From Acinetobacter cumulans (lineage in GTDB: Bacteria; Pseudomonadota; Gammaproteobacteria; Pseudomonadales; Moraxellaceae), in NCBI RefSeq assembly GCF_003024525.3, contig NZ_CP035934.2:2728001-2792000 (forward strand): a stretch of DNA of 64,000 bases, in the 5' to 3' direction. The position numbers and the translations under genes were made by a program. This document shows, in pieces, positions 1-8,628 of this stretch (its first letter is position 1; each line of letters starts with the position of its first letter). The notes beneath the pieces are model-generated. The model was given only the letters and a program-made list of their open reading frames with translations. It did no database searches and had not been told where the DNA came from.

Positions 1-342
1 TTTTTCAGAACGCTTAGCAGCAGCGTCTACTAACCAACGCATCGCTAGAGCAGTACGACGGGATGGGCGTACTTCCATAGGAACTTGGTATGTAGCACCA
101 CCAACACGGCGTGCTTTTACTTCGACCATAGGACGAACTTTTTCAAGCGTAGCTTCAAAAAATTCAACTGGGTCTACTTTTGATTTTTCTTGAACGCGGT
201 CTAAAGCACCGTAAACGATACTTTCAGCAATAGATTTTTTACCATCTTGCATTACGTGGTTCATGAATTTAGCGATTGTTTGGCTACTGAATTTTGGATC
301 CGGAAGGATTTCACGAGCAGCGACTACGCGACGTCTTGGCAT
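1..342 (-). CDS. rpsG: 30S ribosomal protein S7 (3' end outside window)
   Basis: The first 114 codons of S7, a primary 16S rRNA binding protein that organises the head of the 30S subunit. The reading frame runs off the left edge without a stop. The N-terminus [18 protein letters not shown] and the later segment [19 protein letters not shown] are typical S7. The gene lies 179 bp downstream of rpsL on the same strand, the conserved str operon order, in which fusA and tuf usually follow. Identification is secure; only the C-terminus is unseen. Confidence 0.96.
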   Translation of the reverse strand, partial: MPRRRVVAAREILPDPKFSSQTIAKFMNHVMQDGKKSIAESIVYGALDRVQEKSKVDPVEFFEATLEKVRPMVEVKARRVGGATYQVPMEVRPSRRTALAMRWLVDAAAKRSEK

Positions 343-521
343 TTTAAACTACCTATAAATATGACACTTCAGGTTTATCCAGCATGAGTGCAAAGTGTCA
401 TGCACTATTCGCTGGCCTTACTACACGTCGCTTGAATTTCACAAAATTAAATGCAGAAATCAGACAAGCGAGACGATAAAGGATTGCAGTTCTAACGAAC
501 TAAGAAGCTAATCTTTTCAGA

Positions 522-896
522 TTATTTCTTAGGACGTTTAGTACCGTATTTAGAACGTGACTGGTTACGATCTTTAACACCAGCGCAGTCTAAAGAACCA
601 CGAACGGTATGGTAACGTACACCTGGTAAGTCTTTAACACGACCACCACGGATAAGAACAACACTGTGCTCTTGTAGGTTATGGCCTTCACCACCGATAT
701 AGCTAGAAACTTCGAAACCTGAAGTTAAGCGAACACGGCAAACTTTACGCATTGCTGAGTTAGGTTTTTTAGGTGTAGTAGTGTAAACACGTGTACAAAC
801 ACCACGACGTTGTGGACAAGCCTTCAACGCAGGAACTTTAGATTTTTCAACTAAAGTCGTACGACCCTTACGGATCAACTGATTTGTTGTTGCCAT
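522..896 (-). CDS. rpsL: 30S ribosomal protein S12
   Basis: S12 sits at the decoding centre and controls translational accuracy. At 124 residues it has the standard length and aligns along its whole length with E. coli S12 from memory. The streptomycin-determining lysines K43 (in TPKKPNS) and K88 (in GGRVKDLPG) are both the wild-type lysine, so the allele predicts no rpsL-type streptomycin resistance. D89, the usual methylthiolation site, is present. A GGGAGAA ribosome binding site precedes the ATG. It is the first gene of the str operon here and is followed by rpsG. Confidence 0.97.
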   Translation of the reverse strand: MATTNQLIRKGRTTLVEKSKVPALKACPQRRGVCTRVYTTTPKKPNSAMRKVCRVRLTSGFEVSSYIGGEGHNLQEHSVVLIRGGRVKDLPGVRYHTVRGSLDCAGVKDRNQSRSKYGTKRPKK

Positions 897-921
897 TTGG
901 CAATTCTCCCGTTAAATAAAA

Positions 922-950
922 GCCCCAAAAAAATACTGCTTTTTGAGGGC
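922..950 (-). promoter_or_regulatory. hairpin in the rpsL leader (possible attenuator)
   Basis: Read on the minus strand, a stem of the form GCCCTCAAAAA / TTTTTTTGGGGC is followed by TTTTATTT and lies about 25 bp before the rpsL start codon. This has the form of an intrinsic terminator. Because it is in the 5' leader it could attenuate the str operon, or be a second terminator for the upstream EcsC gene if the rpsL promoter lies inside the hairpin. No promoter was assigned. Confidence 0.45.
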
Positions 951-978
951 ATGCAATTGTAATTCAGGATGTAAAAAT

Positions 979-1011
979 GGTCAAGATTCGACTACTCATC
1001 AAATCTTGACC
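979..1011 (-). terminator. terminator after the EcsC-family gene
   Basis: A perfect 10-bp inverted repeat (GGTCAAGATT / AATCTTGACC) is followed by ATTTTTAC on the minus strand, 74 bp beyond the EcsC-family stop codon. The plus side also reads into an A/T tract, so it could act in both directions. Confidence 0.75.
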
Positions 1012-1084
1012 AAAAATTTCTTTTGTTGCTTTTTCAGCCAAACAAAAGCACATTAAAAAACTAACAAATTGAAAATAAGCATAT

Positions 1085-2500
1085 TTATTTTTTCAACTGA
1101 GCATCCTTCTGTAGCGCAGATGTCTGGCCTAAATTTTCTTTTTCGCCCAACGGAGCATCATCTTGCCATACAGCATCCTGATCATTTGCTAAAGCAGCTT
1201 GCTGTGGTGGCACATCATCGCTCGGTGCAACTTCTTTTTCAGCCAGTGCAACTAAATCATTTGTAATCTGCTCATCTTGCGTATTTAAGCCAGATGCTTC
1301 GTCTTCTTTATCTTTAAGTGTCTTTTTTAACACTTTGACCTGTGTAATATTTTCATTTCCTTCAATATCAATGGCTTTATTTAGCACAGGTTCGATAAGG
1401 TTTTGCTCAATTGCCTTGACCGACTCCATAAGTTTTGGTGCAGCCTGCGCCAACAACTCCATTGATTTTTCATAGGCAAGCAACGGTGATAGCTGTGTGT
1501 CTTTATGCTGAATTAAATATTCACGTGCCTGTGAAAAGACTTGCTGTGCTTTTTGATTGACCTCATCCACCAAACGTAGACTATATACGGCACTAATACC
1601 TGCACCAGCCAATGGGGTTAAACGTGCAAGTTTATCAAGCAAGGATACTTTAGACAGCTGATTAAGCCATCCCAACTTATACTCCCCCTGTGCATCAACA
1701 AAATATTTTTTGAGCGCTTCTACATCATTGCTTGAACCTAGCATTTGCTGTAACTGACTCAAATCATGGGTTTGAATGGTACTCGACAGCGCTTTTAGCG
1801 CCAATAAAAGTGTTTGTTTTTCAGCAATGACACCTAAGTCAATTTGTCTAAAAATATGCTGCACAATTTCTTGATCACTTTCTTTGCTCAAATCAAAACC
1901 GTATGAGCGTCCGACTTGGTAAATAATCCTTAAAGACATTAACAATGACGCTGGGATATCTATTGTCGAACCCAAGACCCCTGTCGCCCCTGTCAATGCG
2001 CCTTGTAAAGATGCCAGCCATTTATTTTGCTCAACCAATGCCTGACTCAAACGCTTGGAACGATCTACATCTTGCGTCAACTCCTCCAAATCACGCACAC
2101 CAGCTTCATCCAGCACCGCATCCACTGAACTCATGTTATTGCTCAACTGATTCAGTTGATCAAACAAATAATCTGACACTTTGTCGGAAAATTGTGGCGA
2201 TACAAAATTCGCAACATTATTCACTTTACTGTAATGGCGACCTAAAAACTGGCGCGATACATTCGGCAGATGTTCACGTAATACTTGCTGTGGATTGTCA
2301 TATACTTTAGATGTAAAAACACTTGCGACTTGATACTTCCCCTCAATCGCAGATTGTGCAGATGAAGCCCGTGTCAGCTTTGCCACTGAATCTGGTGCAA
2401 CATGATTTAACAAAGAAGTGCCTGTACTACTGAGCTTTTTAGCCACTCCAACTGCATTAGAAAAGAAACCGCTTGATTGCTTATTATTCGAGTTCGCCAT
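1085..2500 (-). CDS. EcsC family protein
   Basis: A 471-residue protein with an EcsC-type core at roughly residues 130-260. The most recognisable stretch is hydrophobic and Gly/Ala-rich (ALTGATGVLGSTIDIPA, then SLLMSLRIIYQVGRSYGF). EcsC is named after a Bacillus gene in an ABC exporter operon, but its biochemical role is unknown and most proteobacterial members are stand-alone. The C-terminal ~90 residues are charged, low-complexity and probably disordered. A strong GGGGTAGGGA ribosome binding site supports the start. It is a single-gene unit with its own terminator. Confidence 0.7.
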   Translation of the reverse strand: MANSNNKQSSGFFSNAVGVAKKLSSTGTSLLNHVAPDSVAKLTRASSAQSAIEGKYQVASVFTSKVYDNPQQVLREHLPNVSRQFLGRHYSKVNNVANFVSPQFSDKVSDYLFDQLNQLSNNMSSVDAVLDEAGVRDLEELTQDVDRSKRLSQALVEQNKWLASLQGALTGATGVLGSTIDIPASLLMSLRIIYQVGRSYGFDLSKESDQEIVQHIFRQIDLGVIAEKQTLLLALKALSSTIQTHDLSQLQQMLGSSNDVEALKKYFVDAQGEYKLGWLNQLSKVSLLDKLARLTPLAGAGISAVYSLRLVDEVNQKAQQVFSQAREYLIQHKDTQLSPLLAYEKSMELLAQAAPKLMESVKAIEQNLIEPVLNKAIDIEGNENITQVKVLKKTLKDKEDEASGLNTQDEQITNDLVALAEKEVAPSDDVPPQQAALANDQDAVWQDDAPLGEKENLGQTSALQKDAQLKK

Positions 2501-2776
2501 TCCCTACCCCATTGCCTATATTCTTACAATTCTCGATAAATACTAGGTGTAGTCAGCATTTAACTCAACCTGAATATGTATCTTTTAGTAAAGCAAAGAC
2601 GCATTTTGCTCAGAAGATCGGAACTTGAAAATAGGCATAGGATTTGCCATAAGAAAACAAAAATCTTTCTGCTATTATGATTGCAATTGAAATAACTGAG
2701 TCCACCGATCATTCACAGGTGATGCATCTGGTATGAAGTGCGCAGGACTCGTACGCAAGCTATAAAGGATCTGCAA

Positions 2777-4006
2777 ATGAAACGTGTTGTAATCACAGGC
2801 ATGGGCATTAACTCATGTATTGGTAATACCCTAGAGGATGTAACGCATTCTTTACAGAACGGGATTTCTGGAACACGTGCAAATCCAACTTATGCTGAAT
2901 TAAATTTTAAAAGTCATGTCAGTGCTGCTGCTGAACAAAACTTTGATGGTATTGACCGTCGTTTAAAACGCTTTATGGGCGTTTGTGCAATGTACGCCTA
3001 CAATGCTGCAGCTGCAGCTATTGAGCATGCGGGTTTAACAGCAGAACAAATTGGTGGCAACCCTCGCTACGGTATTGCGGGTGGTTCAGGTGGCAACTCA
3101 ACTGCGTCTGTTGTAGAAATGAATGAACTTTTAGCAACCAAAGGCGCACGTAAAGTTGGTCCATTCTTTGTACCTCGCAATATGTCTAACACCATTACAG
3201 CCAATGTAGGTGTAGCGTTTAAAATGCAAGGTATTGCGCACTCAATTACTAGTGCTTGTGCAACCTCTGCAGATGCAATCGGTTATGCATACAACCTGAT
3301 TCAATTAGGCAAACAAGACCTTATGCTTGCAGGTGGTGGCGAAGAAGATCATTGGTCTCAAAGCCTACTGTTTGATGCAATGGGTGCTTTATGCTCTAAA
3401 TACAACGAGACTCCTGAAACAGCTTCACGCCCATACTCAGCTGACCGTGATGGTTTTGTGATTGCTGGCGGTGGCGGTTTTGTGGTACTCGAATCTTTAG
3501 AACATGCTCAAGCACGTGGCGCAAACATTTTGGCTGAAGTCGTTGGCTATGCTGCCAACTCTGACGGTGCAGACATGGTTGCACCTTCTGGTGAAGGCGC
3601 AACACGCTGTATCCTTATGGCACTAGAAGAAGCGAAACAACACGGTGTAGACCAAATTGACTATGTCAACACACATGGCACATCTACACCTGCTGGTGAC
3701 GTCACTGAGCTTAAAGCAATGGAACGTGCGTTTGGCGAAGGCCAAGTACCTCCTCTTAGCTCAACCAAATCGATGACAGGTCATAGCCTTGGTGCTGCTG
3801 GCGTTCAAGAAGCCATCTACTCTGTGCTTATGATGCAAAATGACTTTATTGCACCAAACATCAACGTGACAGAATTAGATGAAGGCGCGAAAGGATTTGA
3901 CATCGTACTTGAAAAACGTGACGCAAAATTGAATACTGTGATGAGTAACAGTTTCGGTTTTGGCGGTGTAAACGCTTGTCTCGTTTTCAAAAAATGGGAA
4001 GGCTAA
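2777..4006 (+). CDS. fabB: 3-oxoacyl-[acyl-carrier-protein] synthase I
   Basis: A beta-ketoacyl-ACP synthase of the FabB (KAS I) type that condenses malonyl-ACP with acyl-ACP during fatty acid elongation, including the unsaturated branch. The catalytic triad is visible: C161 in SITSACATSAD, H300 in NTHGTSTPAGD and H336 in SMTGHSLGAAG. The segment AGGGEEDHW and the ending SNSFGFGGVNACLVF are FabB-like rather than FabF-like. The start was placed at the ATG at 2777, which has AAGGAT upstream and gives the family N-terminus MKRVVITGMG. An upstream in-frame start would add 13 residues lacking family similarity. It is followed 67 bp later by hemJ. Confidence 0.93.
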   Translation: MKRVVITGMGINSCIGNTLEDVTHSLQNGISGTRANPTYAELNFKSHVSAAAEQNFDGIDRRLKRFMGVCAMYAYNAAAAAIEHAGLTAEQIGGNPRYGIAGGSGGNSTASVVEMNELLATKGARKVGPFFVPRNMSNTITANVGVAFKMQGIAHSITSACATSADAIGYAYNLIQLGKQDLMLAGGGEEDHWSQSLLFDAMGALCSKYNETPETASRPYSADRDGFVIAGGGGFVVLESLEHAQARGANILAEVVGYAANSDGADMVAPSGEGATRCILMALEEAKQHGVDQIDYVNTHGTSTPAGDVTELKAMERAFGEGQVPPLSSTKSMTGHSLGAAGVQEAIYSVLMMQNDFIAPNINVTELDEGAKGFDIVLEKRDAKLNTVMSNSFGFGGVNACLVFKKWEG

Positions 4007-4020
4007 TTTAAGGTCTGTAG

Positions 4021-4042
4021 GTTTGGCGCTTCGGCGCTAAAC
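4021..4042 (+). other. UUCG-capped hairpin between fabB and hemJ
   Basis: GTTTGGCGC-TTCG-GCGCTAAAC forms a 9-bp stem with one mismatch and an extra-stable UUCG loop. No U tract follows, so it is not a classic terminator. It may protect the fabB 3' end or separate the expression of fabB and hemJ. Confidence 0.4.
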
Positions 4043-4073
4043 CACACCCCACCGCCCTTTTAAAGGGTACATT

Positions 4074-4526
4074 ATGGATGCTCCTTCAGATGCTTTCCTC
4101 TGGGTCAAAGCATTACATATCATCGCCGTTGTTTGCTGGTTTGCAGCACTCTTCTACCTCCCTCGCCTTTTTGTCTATCATGCGATGAGCGATGACACTA
4201 CCAGCCATCAGCGTTTTATTATCATGGAACGCAAGCTGTACCGTGGCATTATGTGGCCTGCAATGATCGCAACACTAATCACGGCACATTTTCTTGTCGA
4301 TTGGGGCGATGCAACCCGACATTATCATGAAGCCTTATGGTTCTATCTCAAAGTTGGTTTTGTTGGGCTTTTAGTCATCTACCATTTTGTTTGTGGCTAC
4401 TACCGTAAAAAGCTCATAGACAATGCACACTATAAATCGCATAAGTTTTGGCGCTTTTTTAATGAGATGCCAACACTGATTCTCTTTGCAGTCGTGATTT
4501 TAGTGGTGGTCAAACCTACGTTCTAA
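4074..4526 (+). CDS. hemJ: protoporphyrinogen IX oxidase HemJ
   Basis: A 150-residue inner-membrane protein of the HemJ (UPF0093) family, which performs the penultimate step of haem synthesis, oxidation of protoporphyrinogen IX, in bacteria without HemG or HemY. Four hydrophobic helices are visible, with family motifs WVKALHIIAVVCWFA near the N-terminus (H15 is a candidate haem ligand), LPRLFVYHA, and FNEMPTLILFAVVILVVVKP at the C-terminus. The activity was first linked to this family partly through work on an Acinetobacter. It lies behind fabB and has its own terminator. Confidence 0.88.
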   Translation: MDAPSDAFLWVKALHIIAVVCWFAALFYLPRLFVYHAMSDDTTSHQRFIIMERKLYRGIMWPAMIATLITAHFLVDWGDATRHYHEALWFYLKVGFVGLLVIYHFVCGYYRKKLIDNAHYKSHKFWRFFNEMPTLILFAVVILVVVKPTF

Positions 4527-4548
4527 ATTCACTCATGTGCACCTAATT

Positions 4549-4573
4549 AAACCTCCACTTGGAGGTTTTTTTA
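4549..4573 (+). terminator. terminator after hemJ
   Basis: AACCTCCACTTGGAGGTT followed by a run of T, 23 bp after the hemJ stop codon. Confidence 0.85.
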
Positions 4574-4741
4574 TTTATCCGCAAGTACGCCATACAACTC
4601 AACCGCCCAACATACTTATCCACCCTTGCAATATGCAATATGTGTTTTCTACCACATTCTCAATACAAAAATTTTTTATTTTCAAGCTTTAGCAAGATAA
4701 AACCAAAGCTTAGGGATTAATCCAACCATCCACTAAACACA

Positions 4742-4770
4742 AAAAAAACCGCTGATCATACAGCGGTTTT
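4742..4770 (-). terminator. terminator after kbp
   Basis: The inverted repeat AAAACCGCTG / CAGCGGTTTT is flanked by an A run that reads as a T run on the minus strand, 31 bp beyond the kbp stop codon. Confidence 0.8.
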
Positions 4771-4801
4771 ACATTTTCAAATCTTGAGAGAGACCAACAC
4801 C

Positions 4802-5275
4802 TTAAGCAGGAATACGCAGTACCTGACCTGGGAAAATATCATCGGCATTTTTTAACAATGGGCGATTGGCTTCAAAAATTTTATTGTATTGATTTGCATC
4901 ACCATAAAATTCTTTTGAAATTTTAGACAAGTTATCACCCGATTTAACAGTATAAAATTTACTTTCAGGTTCAGGTGTAGCTACGGTCAATTGATCGTCG
5001 ACTTGCGCAACATGGTCAATATTACCTACCGCTAAAATAATTTTTTCGCGGTCTGCTTGGCTTTGAACTTGCCCTTTTATTGTTGCTAAATCTGATGTGC
5101 TGTTATAACTCACAGACAGCCCTGTAACAGGCAAACCTAAACTTTTAACATGACCCAACAACTTATTTGCAATTTCTTGTGCAGACGGCTCTGCAGGCGT
5201 TGCTGGTGCAGCCTGTGGCTCAGCAGGTGCTGTATTCTTTTTACCAATGCCTTTTACAAAATCAAAAAGACCCAT
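4802..5275 (-). CDS. kbp: potassium-binding protein Kbp (BON-LysM protein, YgaU)
   Basis: A 157-residue homologue of E. coli Kbp/YgaU, a small cytoplasmic K+ sensor. The N-terminus MGLFDFVKGIGKK matches the family. An Ala/Pro-rich linker (about residues 17-32) precedes a BON domain (about 35-100, VAQVDDQLTVATPEP) and a C-terminal LysM domain (about 107-157, FYTVKSGDNLSKISKEFYG to FPGQVLRIPA). The Ala/Pro linker is longer than in E. coli. There is no signal peptide. GGAGA precedes the ATG. It is a single-gene unit. Confidence 0.88.
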   Translation of the reverse strand: MGLFDFVKGIGKKNTAPAEPQAAPATPAEPSAQEIANKLLGHVKSLGLPVTGLSVSYNSTSDLATIKGQVQSQADREKIILAVGNIDHVAQVDDQLTVATPEPESKFYTVKSGDNLSKISKEFYGDANQYNKIFEANRPLLKNADDIFPGQVLRIPA

Positions 5276-5414
5276 TGTTATTCTCCATAGTTTTTGATGT
5301 GTTATTAAAAATTTTTCTACTTCTTGTTTATAGCTAAAAAATAACCAATTTAGGATGCGCTTTGGTGATAGAAACGTAAGTGAATGTAAGTAGCATTCAC
5401 TAAACCAGACACAT

Positions 5415-5444
5415 AAAAAAAAGCCACCTCAAAGGTGGCTTTTA
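5415..5444 (-). terminator. terminator after acpP
   Basis: AAGCCACCT-CAA-AGGTGGCTT with an 8-A tract on the plus strand (T tract for the minus-strand transcript), 25 bp past the acpP stop codon. Confidence 0.85.
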
Positions 5445-5468
5445 ATTTCAGCAAGCTGAAACACTGAA

Positions 5469-5705
5469 TTAACCAAGTTTTTTAGAAACATAGTCAATTG
5501 CAGATTGAACAGTTGTGATTTCGTTAGAATCTTCATCTGGAATAGTGATGTCGAAGTCGTTTTCGAAAGACATAACAAGCTCAACTAGGTCAAGAGAGTC
5601 TGCACCCAAGTCATCCATGAAAGATGCTTCGTTTTTAATTTCTTCAACTTTAAGACCAAGTTGCTCAGAAACTGCTTGTTTAACGCGTTGTTCGATATCG
5701 CTCAC
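5469..5705 (-). CDS. acpP: acyl carrier protein
   Basis: The 78-residue acyl carrier that ferries intermediates through fatty acid synthesis. The 4'-phosphopantetheine attachment serine is S37 in [12 protein letters not shown], and helix [16 protein letters not shown], and the ending [14 protein letters not shown] are canonical. The start was set at a GTG (5703-5705): the family begins MSDIE and the sequence upstream reads GAGGAGAATTCCT, placing the Shine-Dalgarno correctly. An ATG 15 bp upstream would overlap that site. It is the last gene of fabD-fabG-acpP and is followed by a terminator. Confidence 0.96.
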   Translation of the reverse strand: MSDIEQRVKQAVSEQLGLKVEEIKNEASFMDDLGADSLDLVELVMSFENDFDITIPDEDSNEITTVQSAIDYVSKKLG

Positions 5706-5791
5706 AGGAATTCTCCTCATTGCTTGTGGCGTTTTTAATGCCGTTAGTTTAATTCAATCTAAAAAATTTGGAAAGTTTATACATCAGCCAA

Positions 5792-6526
5792 TTAGCTCAT
5801 GTATAAACCACCATTTACATGTAAAACAGTGCCAGTAATGTAACTTGCCTTATCCGAAGCCAAGAAACTTACAGCATTCGCAATATCTTGTGGCTCACCC
5901 AAACGATTCAAGGCCACTTGATCACTCATTTTCTTACGAATTTCTTCACTTAACTGCTCAGTCATCTCTGTCGCAATAAAGCCAGGCGCCACGCTATTTA
6001 CTGTAATTTGGCGACTACCCATCTCTTTTGCAAGACTACGACTAAAAGCCTCAATCCCCGCTTTAGCAGCAGAGTAGTTGGCTTGTCCTGGGTTTGCAAA
6101 GTGTGCAACCACAGAGCTAATGTTAATAATGCGTCCAAAACGTGCCTTGGTCATACCTTTTAGCACACGTTTAGATAAACGGTATACTGCTTTCAAATGA
6201 ATGTTCAGAATATCATCCCAATCATCTTCAGACATACGAAGCAATAAATTGTCTTTAGTCACCCCTGCGTTATTCACTAAGGCAAGAACAGGACCATAAT
6301 TTTGTTCAATATCAGAAATCAGTGCATCAATAGCCGCGCCATCACGCACATCTAATACTTTACCCGCGCCATTTTCAGCAAAGGCGATGGATAATTTCTC
6401 CGCACCCGCTTCAGAAGTGGCCGTACCCACTACAAAATAACCGTCTTGGATAAGCTGTTGAGCGATGGCTGCACCAATCCCTCGGCTCGCACCAGTCACC
6501 AATGCGACTTTGCGTTCTTGTGTCAT
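5792..6526 (-). CDS. fabG: 3-oxoacyl-[acyl-carrier-protein] reductase
   Basis: A 244-residue short-chain dehydrogenase that reduces beta-ketoacyl-ACP with NADPH. The nucleotide motif TGASRGIG lies at 11-18, NNAG at 85-88, and the catalytic residues S138, Y151 and K155 fall at the same numbers as in E. coli FabG. The C-terminus YITGTVLHVNGGLYM is typical. Its ATG overlaps the fabD stop codon (ATGA), implying translational coupling. acpP follows 86 bp downstream. Confidence 0.95.
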   Translation of the reverse strand: MTQERKVALVTGASRGIGAAIAQQLIQDGYFVVGTATSEAGAEKLSIAFAENGAGKVLDVRDGAAIDALISDIEQNYGPVLALVNNAGVTKDNLLLRMSEDDWDDILNIHLKAVYRLSKRVLKGMTKARFGRIINISSVVAHFANPGQANYSAAKAGIEAFSRSLAKEMGSRQITVNSVAPGFIATEMTEQLSEEIRKKMSDQVALNRLGEPQDIANAVSFLASDKASYITGTVLHVNGGLYMS

Positions 6527-7509
6527 GCGATTTTCCCTTCAGCCACTAAAATGGCATTTAAAGCATCTTCCATACGACTTTTTGAGTCGAGTGGGAACGC
6601 TTTTTCAATATTTGGCAAACGTTTTGCCAGATTAGCAAGTACATTGCCCGGACCACATTCCACGATATATTGAATGCCTTGATCCTGCACGTACTGCATA
6701 GTCTTCGTCCATTGCACAGATTGGTACAATTGCTCTGTCAAAGCCTGACGCAAAGCAGCTGTATCTGTTGCGATTTCCGCGTTGACATTTTGTATTACAG
6801 GTATGCTAGGTAGCTCAATGGCAGTTTGTTCCAAAGCTTGCGCAAACTGTACTGCTGCAGGTTGCATAAGAGCACAATGCGATGGTACAGACACAGGAAG
6901 TGCAATCGCCTTACCACCCGCTTCTTTTGCCAAAGCCATTACCGCTTCAACTTGTGCTTTATCACCCGCAACAACAACTTGGCCTTTGGCATTGTAGTTG
7001 GCTGCCTGTACAGAACCTTCAGCTGATGCTGTCGCTTGCTCACACAGCGCAATCACTTGAGCATCTTCTAAGCCCAAAATTGCCGCCATAGCACCTTTAC
7101 CTTGTGGCACTGCACTTTGCATCAATTTGCCACGAAGATTCACCAGTTTTACCGCATCCGCTAAGCTCATCGCACCAGATGCAACCAATGCGCTGTATTC
7201 ACCCAATGAATGGCCAGCAAGGTATTTTGGTGCAACACCACCAAGCTCCAACCAAACACGCCACAAAGCAATGCTTGCTGTAAGCAAAACAGGTTGTGTA
7301 AATTCAGTCTGGTCTAAACTTTCACCACTTTGGGCGATTTGCCATAAATCAAAACCTACAGCTTCAGACGCTTCTGCAAATGTTGCTTGCACGCTACTAA
7401 ACTGTTCTGCAAGTTCTGCGAGCATGCCAGCTTTTTGTGAGCCTTGACCAGGAAACACAAACACGGTTTTAGTTGCTTGAGCCGCTTGCTCGAGTTGTTT
7501 AGCAGACAT
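6523..7509 (-). CDS. fabD: malonyl-CoA:ACP transacylase
   Basis: Transfers malonyl groups from CoA to ACP, supplying extender units. Motifs: FVFPGQGSQKAGML near residue 18, the nucleophile elbow AGHSLGEYSAL with S101, and H211 in SVPSHCALM. The ATG at 7509 is chosen, with AAAGGA upstream; a TTG eight codons earlier is possible but lies upstream of that site. At 328 residues it is slightly longer than E. coli FabD. It heads fabD-fabG-acpP; plsX and fabH, usually found just upstream, are absent here. Confidence 0.94.
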   Translation of the reverse strand: MSAKQLEQAAQATKTVFVFPGQGSQKAGMLAELAEQFSSVQATFAEASEAVGFDLWQIAQSGESLDQTEFTQPVLLTASIALWRVWLELGGVAPKYLAGHSLGEYSALVASGAMSLADAVKLVNLRGKLMQSAVPQGKGAMAAILGLEDAQVIALCEQATASAEGSVQAANYNAKGQVVVAGDKAQVEAVMALAKEAGGKAIALPVSVPSHCALMQPAAVQFAQALEQTAIELPSIPVIQNVNAEIATDTAALRQALTEQLYQSVQWTKTMQYVQDQGIQYIVECGPGNVLANLAKRLPNIEKAFPLDSKSRMEDALNAILVAEGKIA

Positions 7510-7650
7510 AAAAAATCCTTTATTTTTAGACAAGCGGTAATATCAAATGATCAATTTACCAACAAGTCTTCATGTACGCCGATATATGGAGCGAAAATTT
7601 ACCACTTATTTTTGCTTTTAGTAATTGCCAAATACAACAAAATTCAGCAC

Positions 7651-7682
7651 AAAAAAAAAGGGAGCTTTCGCTCCCATTTTTT
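7651..7682 (-). terminator. terminator after rpmF
   Basis: GGGAG-CTTTCG-CTCCC with A9 on one flank and T6 on the other; it ends the yceD-rpmF transcript before fabD and could also work in reverse. Confidence 0.8.
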
Positions 7683-7713
7683 CTACTAAGCTTGACGCTT
7701 AATACATCACCAA

Positions 7714-7896
7714 TTATTCAGCAGATGCTTTAGCGAATAATTGACGACCACGGTAGACACCATCTTTAGATACGTGGTGACGACGGTGAGTTTCACCAGT
7801 CGTTTGGTCTACTGTTAATGCATTCTCGGTTAAAGCGTCATGTGAACGGCGCATGTCACGGCGAGAGCGACTTTTACGGTTTTGCTGAACGGCCAT
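7714..7896 (-). CDS. rpmF: 50S ribosomal protein L32
   Basis: A 60-residue L32 protein with the basic N-terminus [20 protein letters not shown] and the segment [10 protein letters not shown]. The zinc-binding cysteines found in some L32 proteins are absent, so this is the zinc-free form common in proteobacteria. It follows yceD by 77 bp, a near-universal gene pair, and is separated from fabD by a terminator. Confidence 0.95.
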   Translation of the reverse strand: MAVQQNRKSRSRRDMRRSHDALTENALTVDQTTGETHRRHHVSKDGVYRGRQLFAKASAE

Positions 7897-7973
7897 GATG
7901 GCTCCTTACAAAGATCGAAAAAATGGATCAGAACAAATTCGATTGTCTTATACTTAACAGTATAACACAAAAA

Positions 7974-8531
7974 TTAGTTAAGTTTACCCTTCAAAGCAGC
8001 CAAAACATCAAACGGATTATCCCGTTTTTCTTCGACTAGCTCTTCTACGGCAGGTTGATGCTTATGTTCACATGAGTCATGCTTAGGTGACAAAGGCATC
8101 AACAATAACAATTCATCCTCTATCAGTGAGAGTAAATCCGCTGTAGCAGGCGCATCGTATGTGCCTTTTACAGTTGCTTCACTTTCACCTAAAACGATGA
8201 AATCAGCATCCTCATCCAAGCGCTCTATCAGTGACTCATCATCCACAAGAGCTAGATGAAAATCTGAAACGAGGTTTATTACAACGGGCTCCAGACAACG
8301 CTGGCATTCCATTGGAACATTCGTTTCAACATGACCATCTAGCCATACAATGCGATGATAGGCATCCATTGATAGCTTACAGTCTATGTTAATCAATTGA
8401 TCATCAATTGATCCAACAGCTTCACGAGCAATACGAACAAAGCGAGATAAAGGCAGTTGACCTGACCATTTAAAGCCTTGTTCAGCCCATTTAAACGGCT
8501 CAATCTGTGCCGGAAAGGTATTTGCTGACAT
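7974..8531 (-). CDS. yceD: YceD family (DUF177) 23S rRNA accumulation protein
   Basis: A 185-residue DUF177 protein. In E. coli and plants this family is needed for normal 23S rRNA accumulation, and the gene is almost always directly upstream of rpmF, as here. The recognisable core is NVPMECQRCLEPV (about residues 74-86), with the CxxC pair, followed by an acidic stretch. The C-terminus ends NPFDVLAALKGKLN, the usual family tail. Confidence 0.88.
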   Translation of the reverse strand: MSANTFPAQIEPFKWAEQGFKWSGQLPLSRFVRIAREAVGSIDDQLINIDCKLSMDAYHRIVWLDGHVETNVPMECQRCLEPVVINLVSDFHLALVDDESLIERLDEDADFIVLGESEATVKGTYDAPATADLLSLIEDELLLLMPLSPKHDSCEHKHQPAVEELVEEKRDNPFDVLAALKGKLN

Positions 8532-8628
8532 AATTAAGGCGGCAATTCTACAAATTCATCAGAACTCTGTCAAAGATTAAGATACAATTTTGTACTTATT
8601 TAGACAGACCAATTGGGTAATTTCAGTC

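Noticed and set aside
1069..1266. Plus-strand frame opposite the EcsC-family gene
   Set aside because: It overlaps a well-supported gene and lacks any start signal or similarity.
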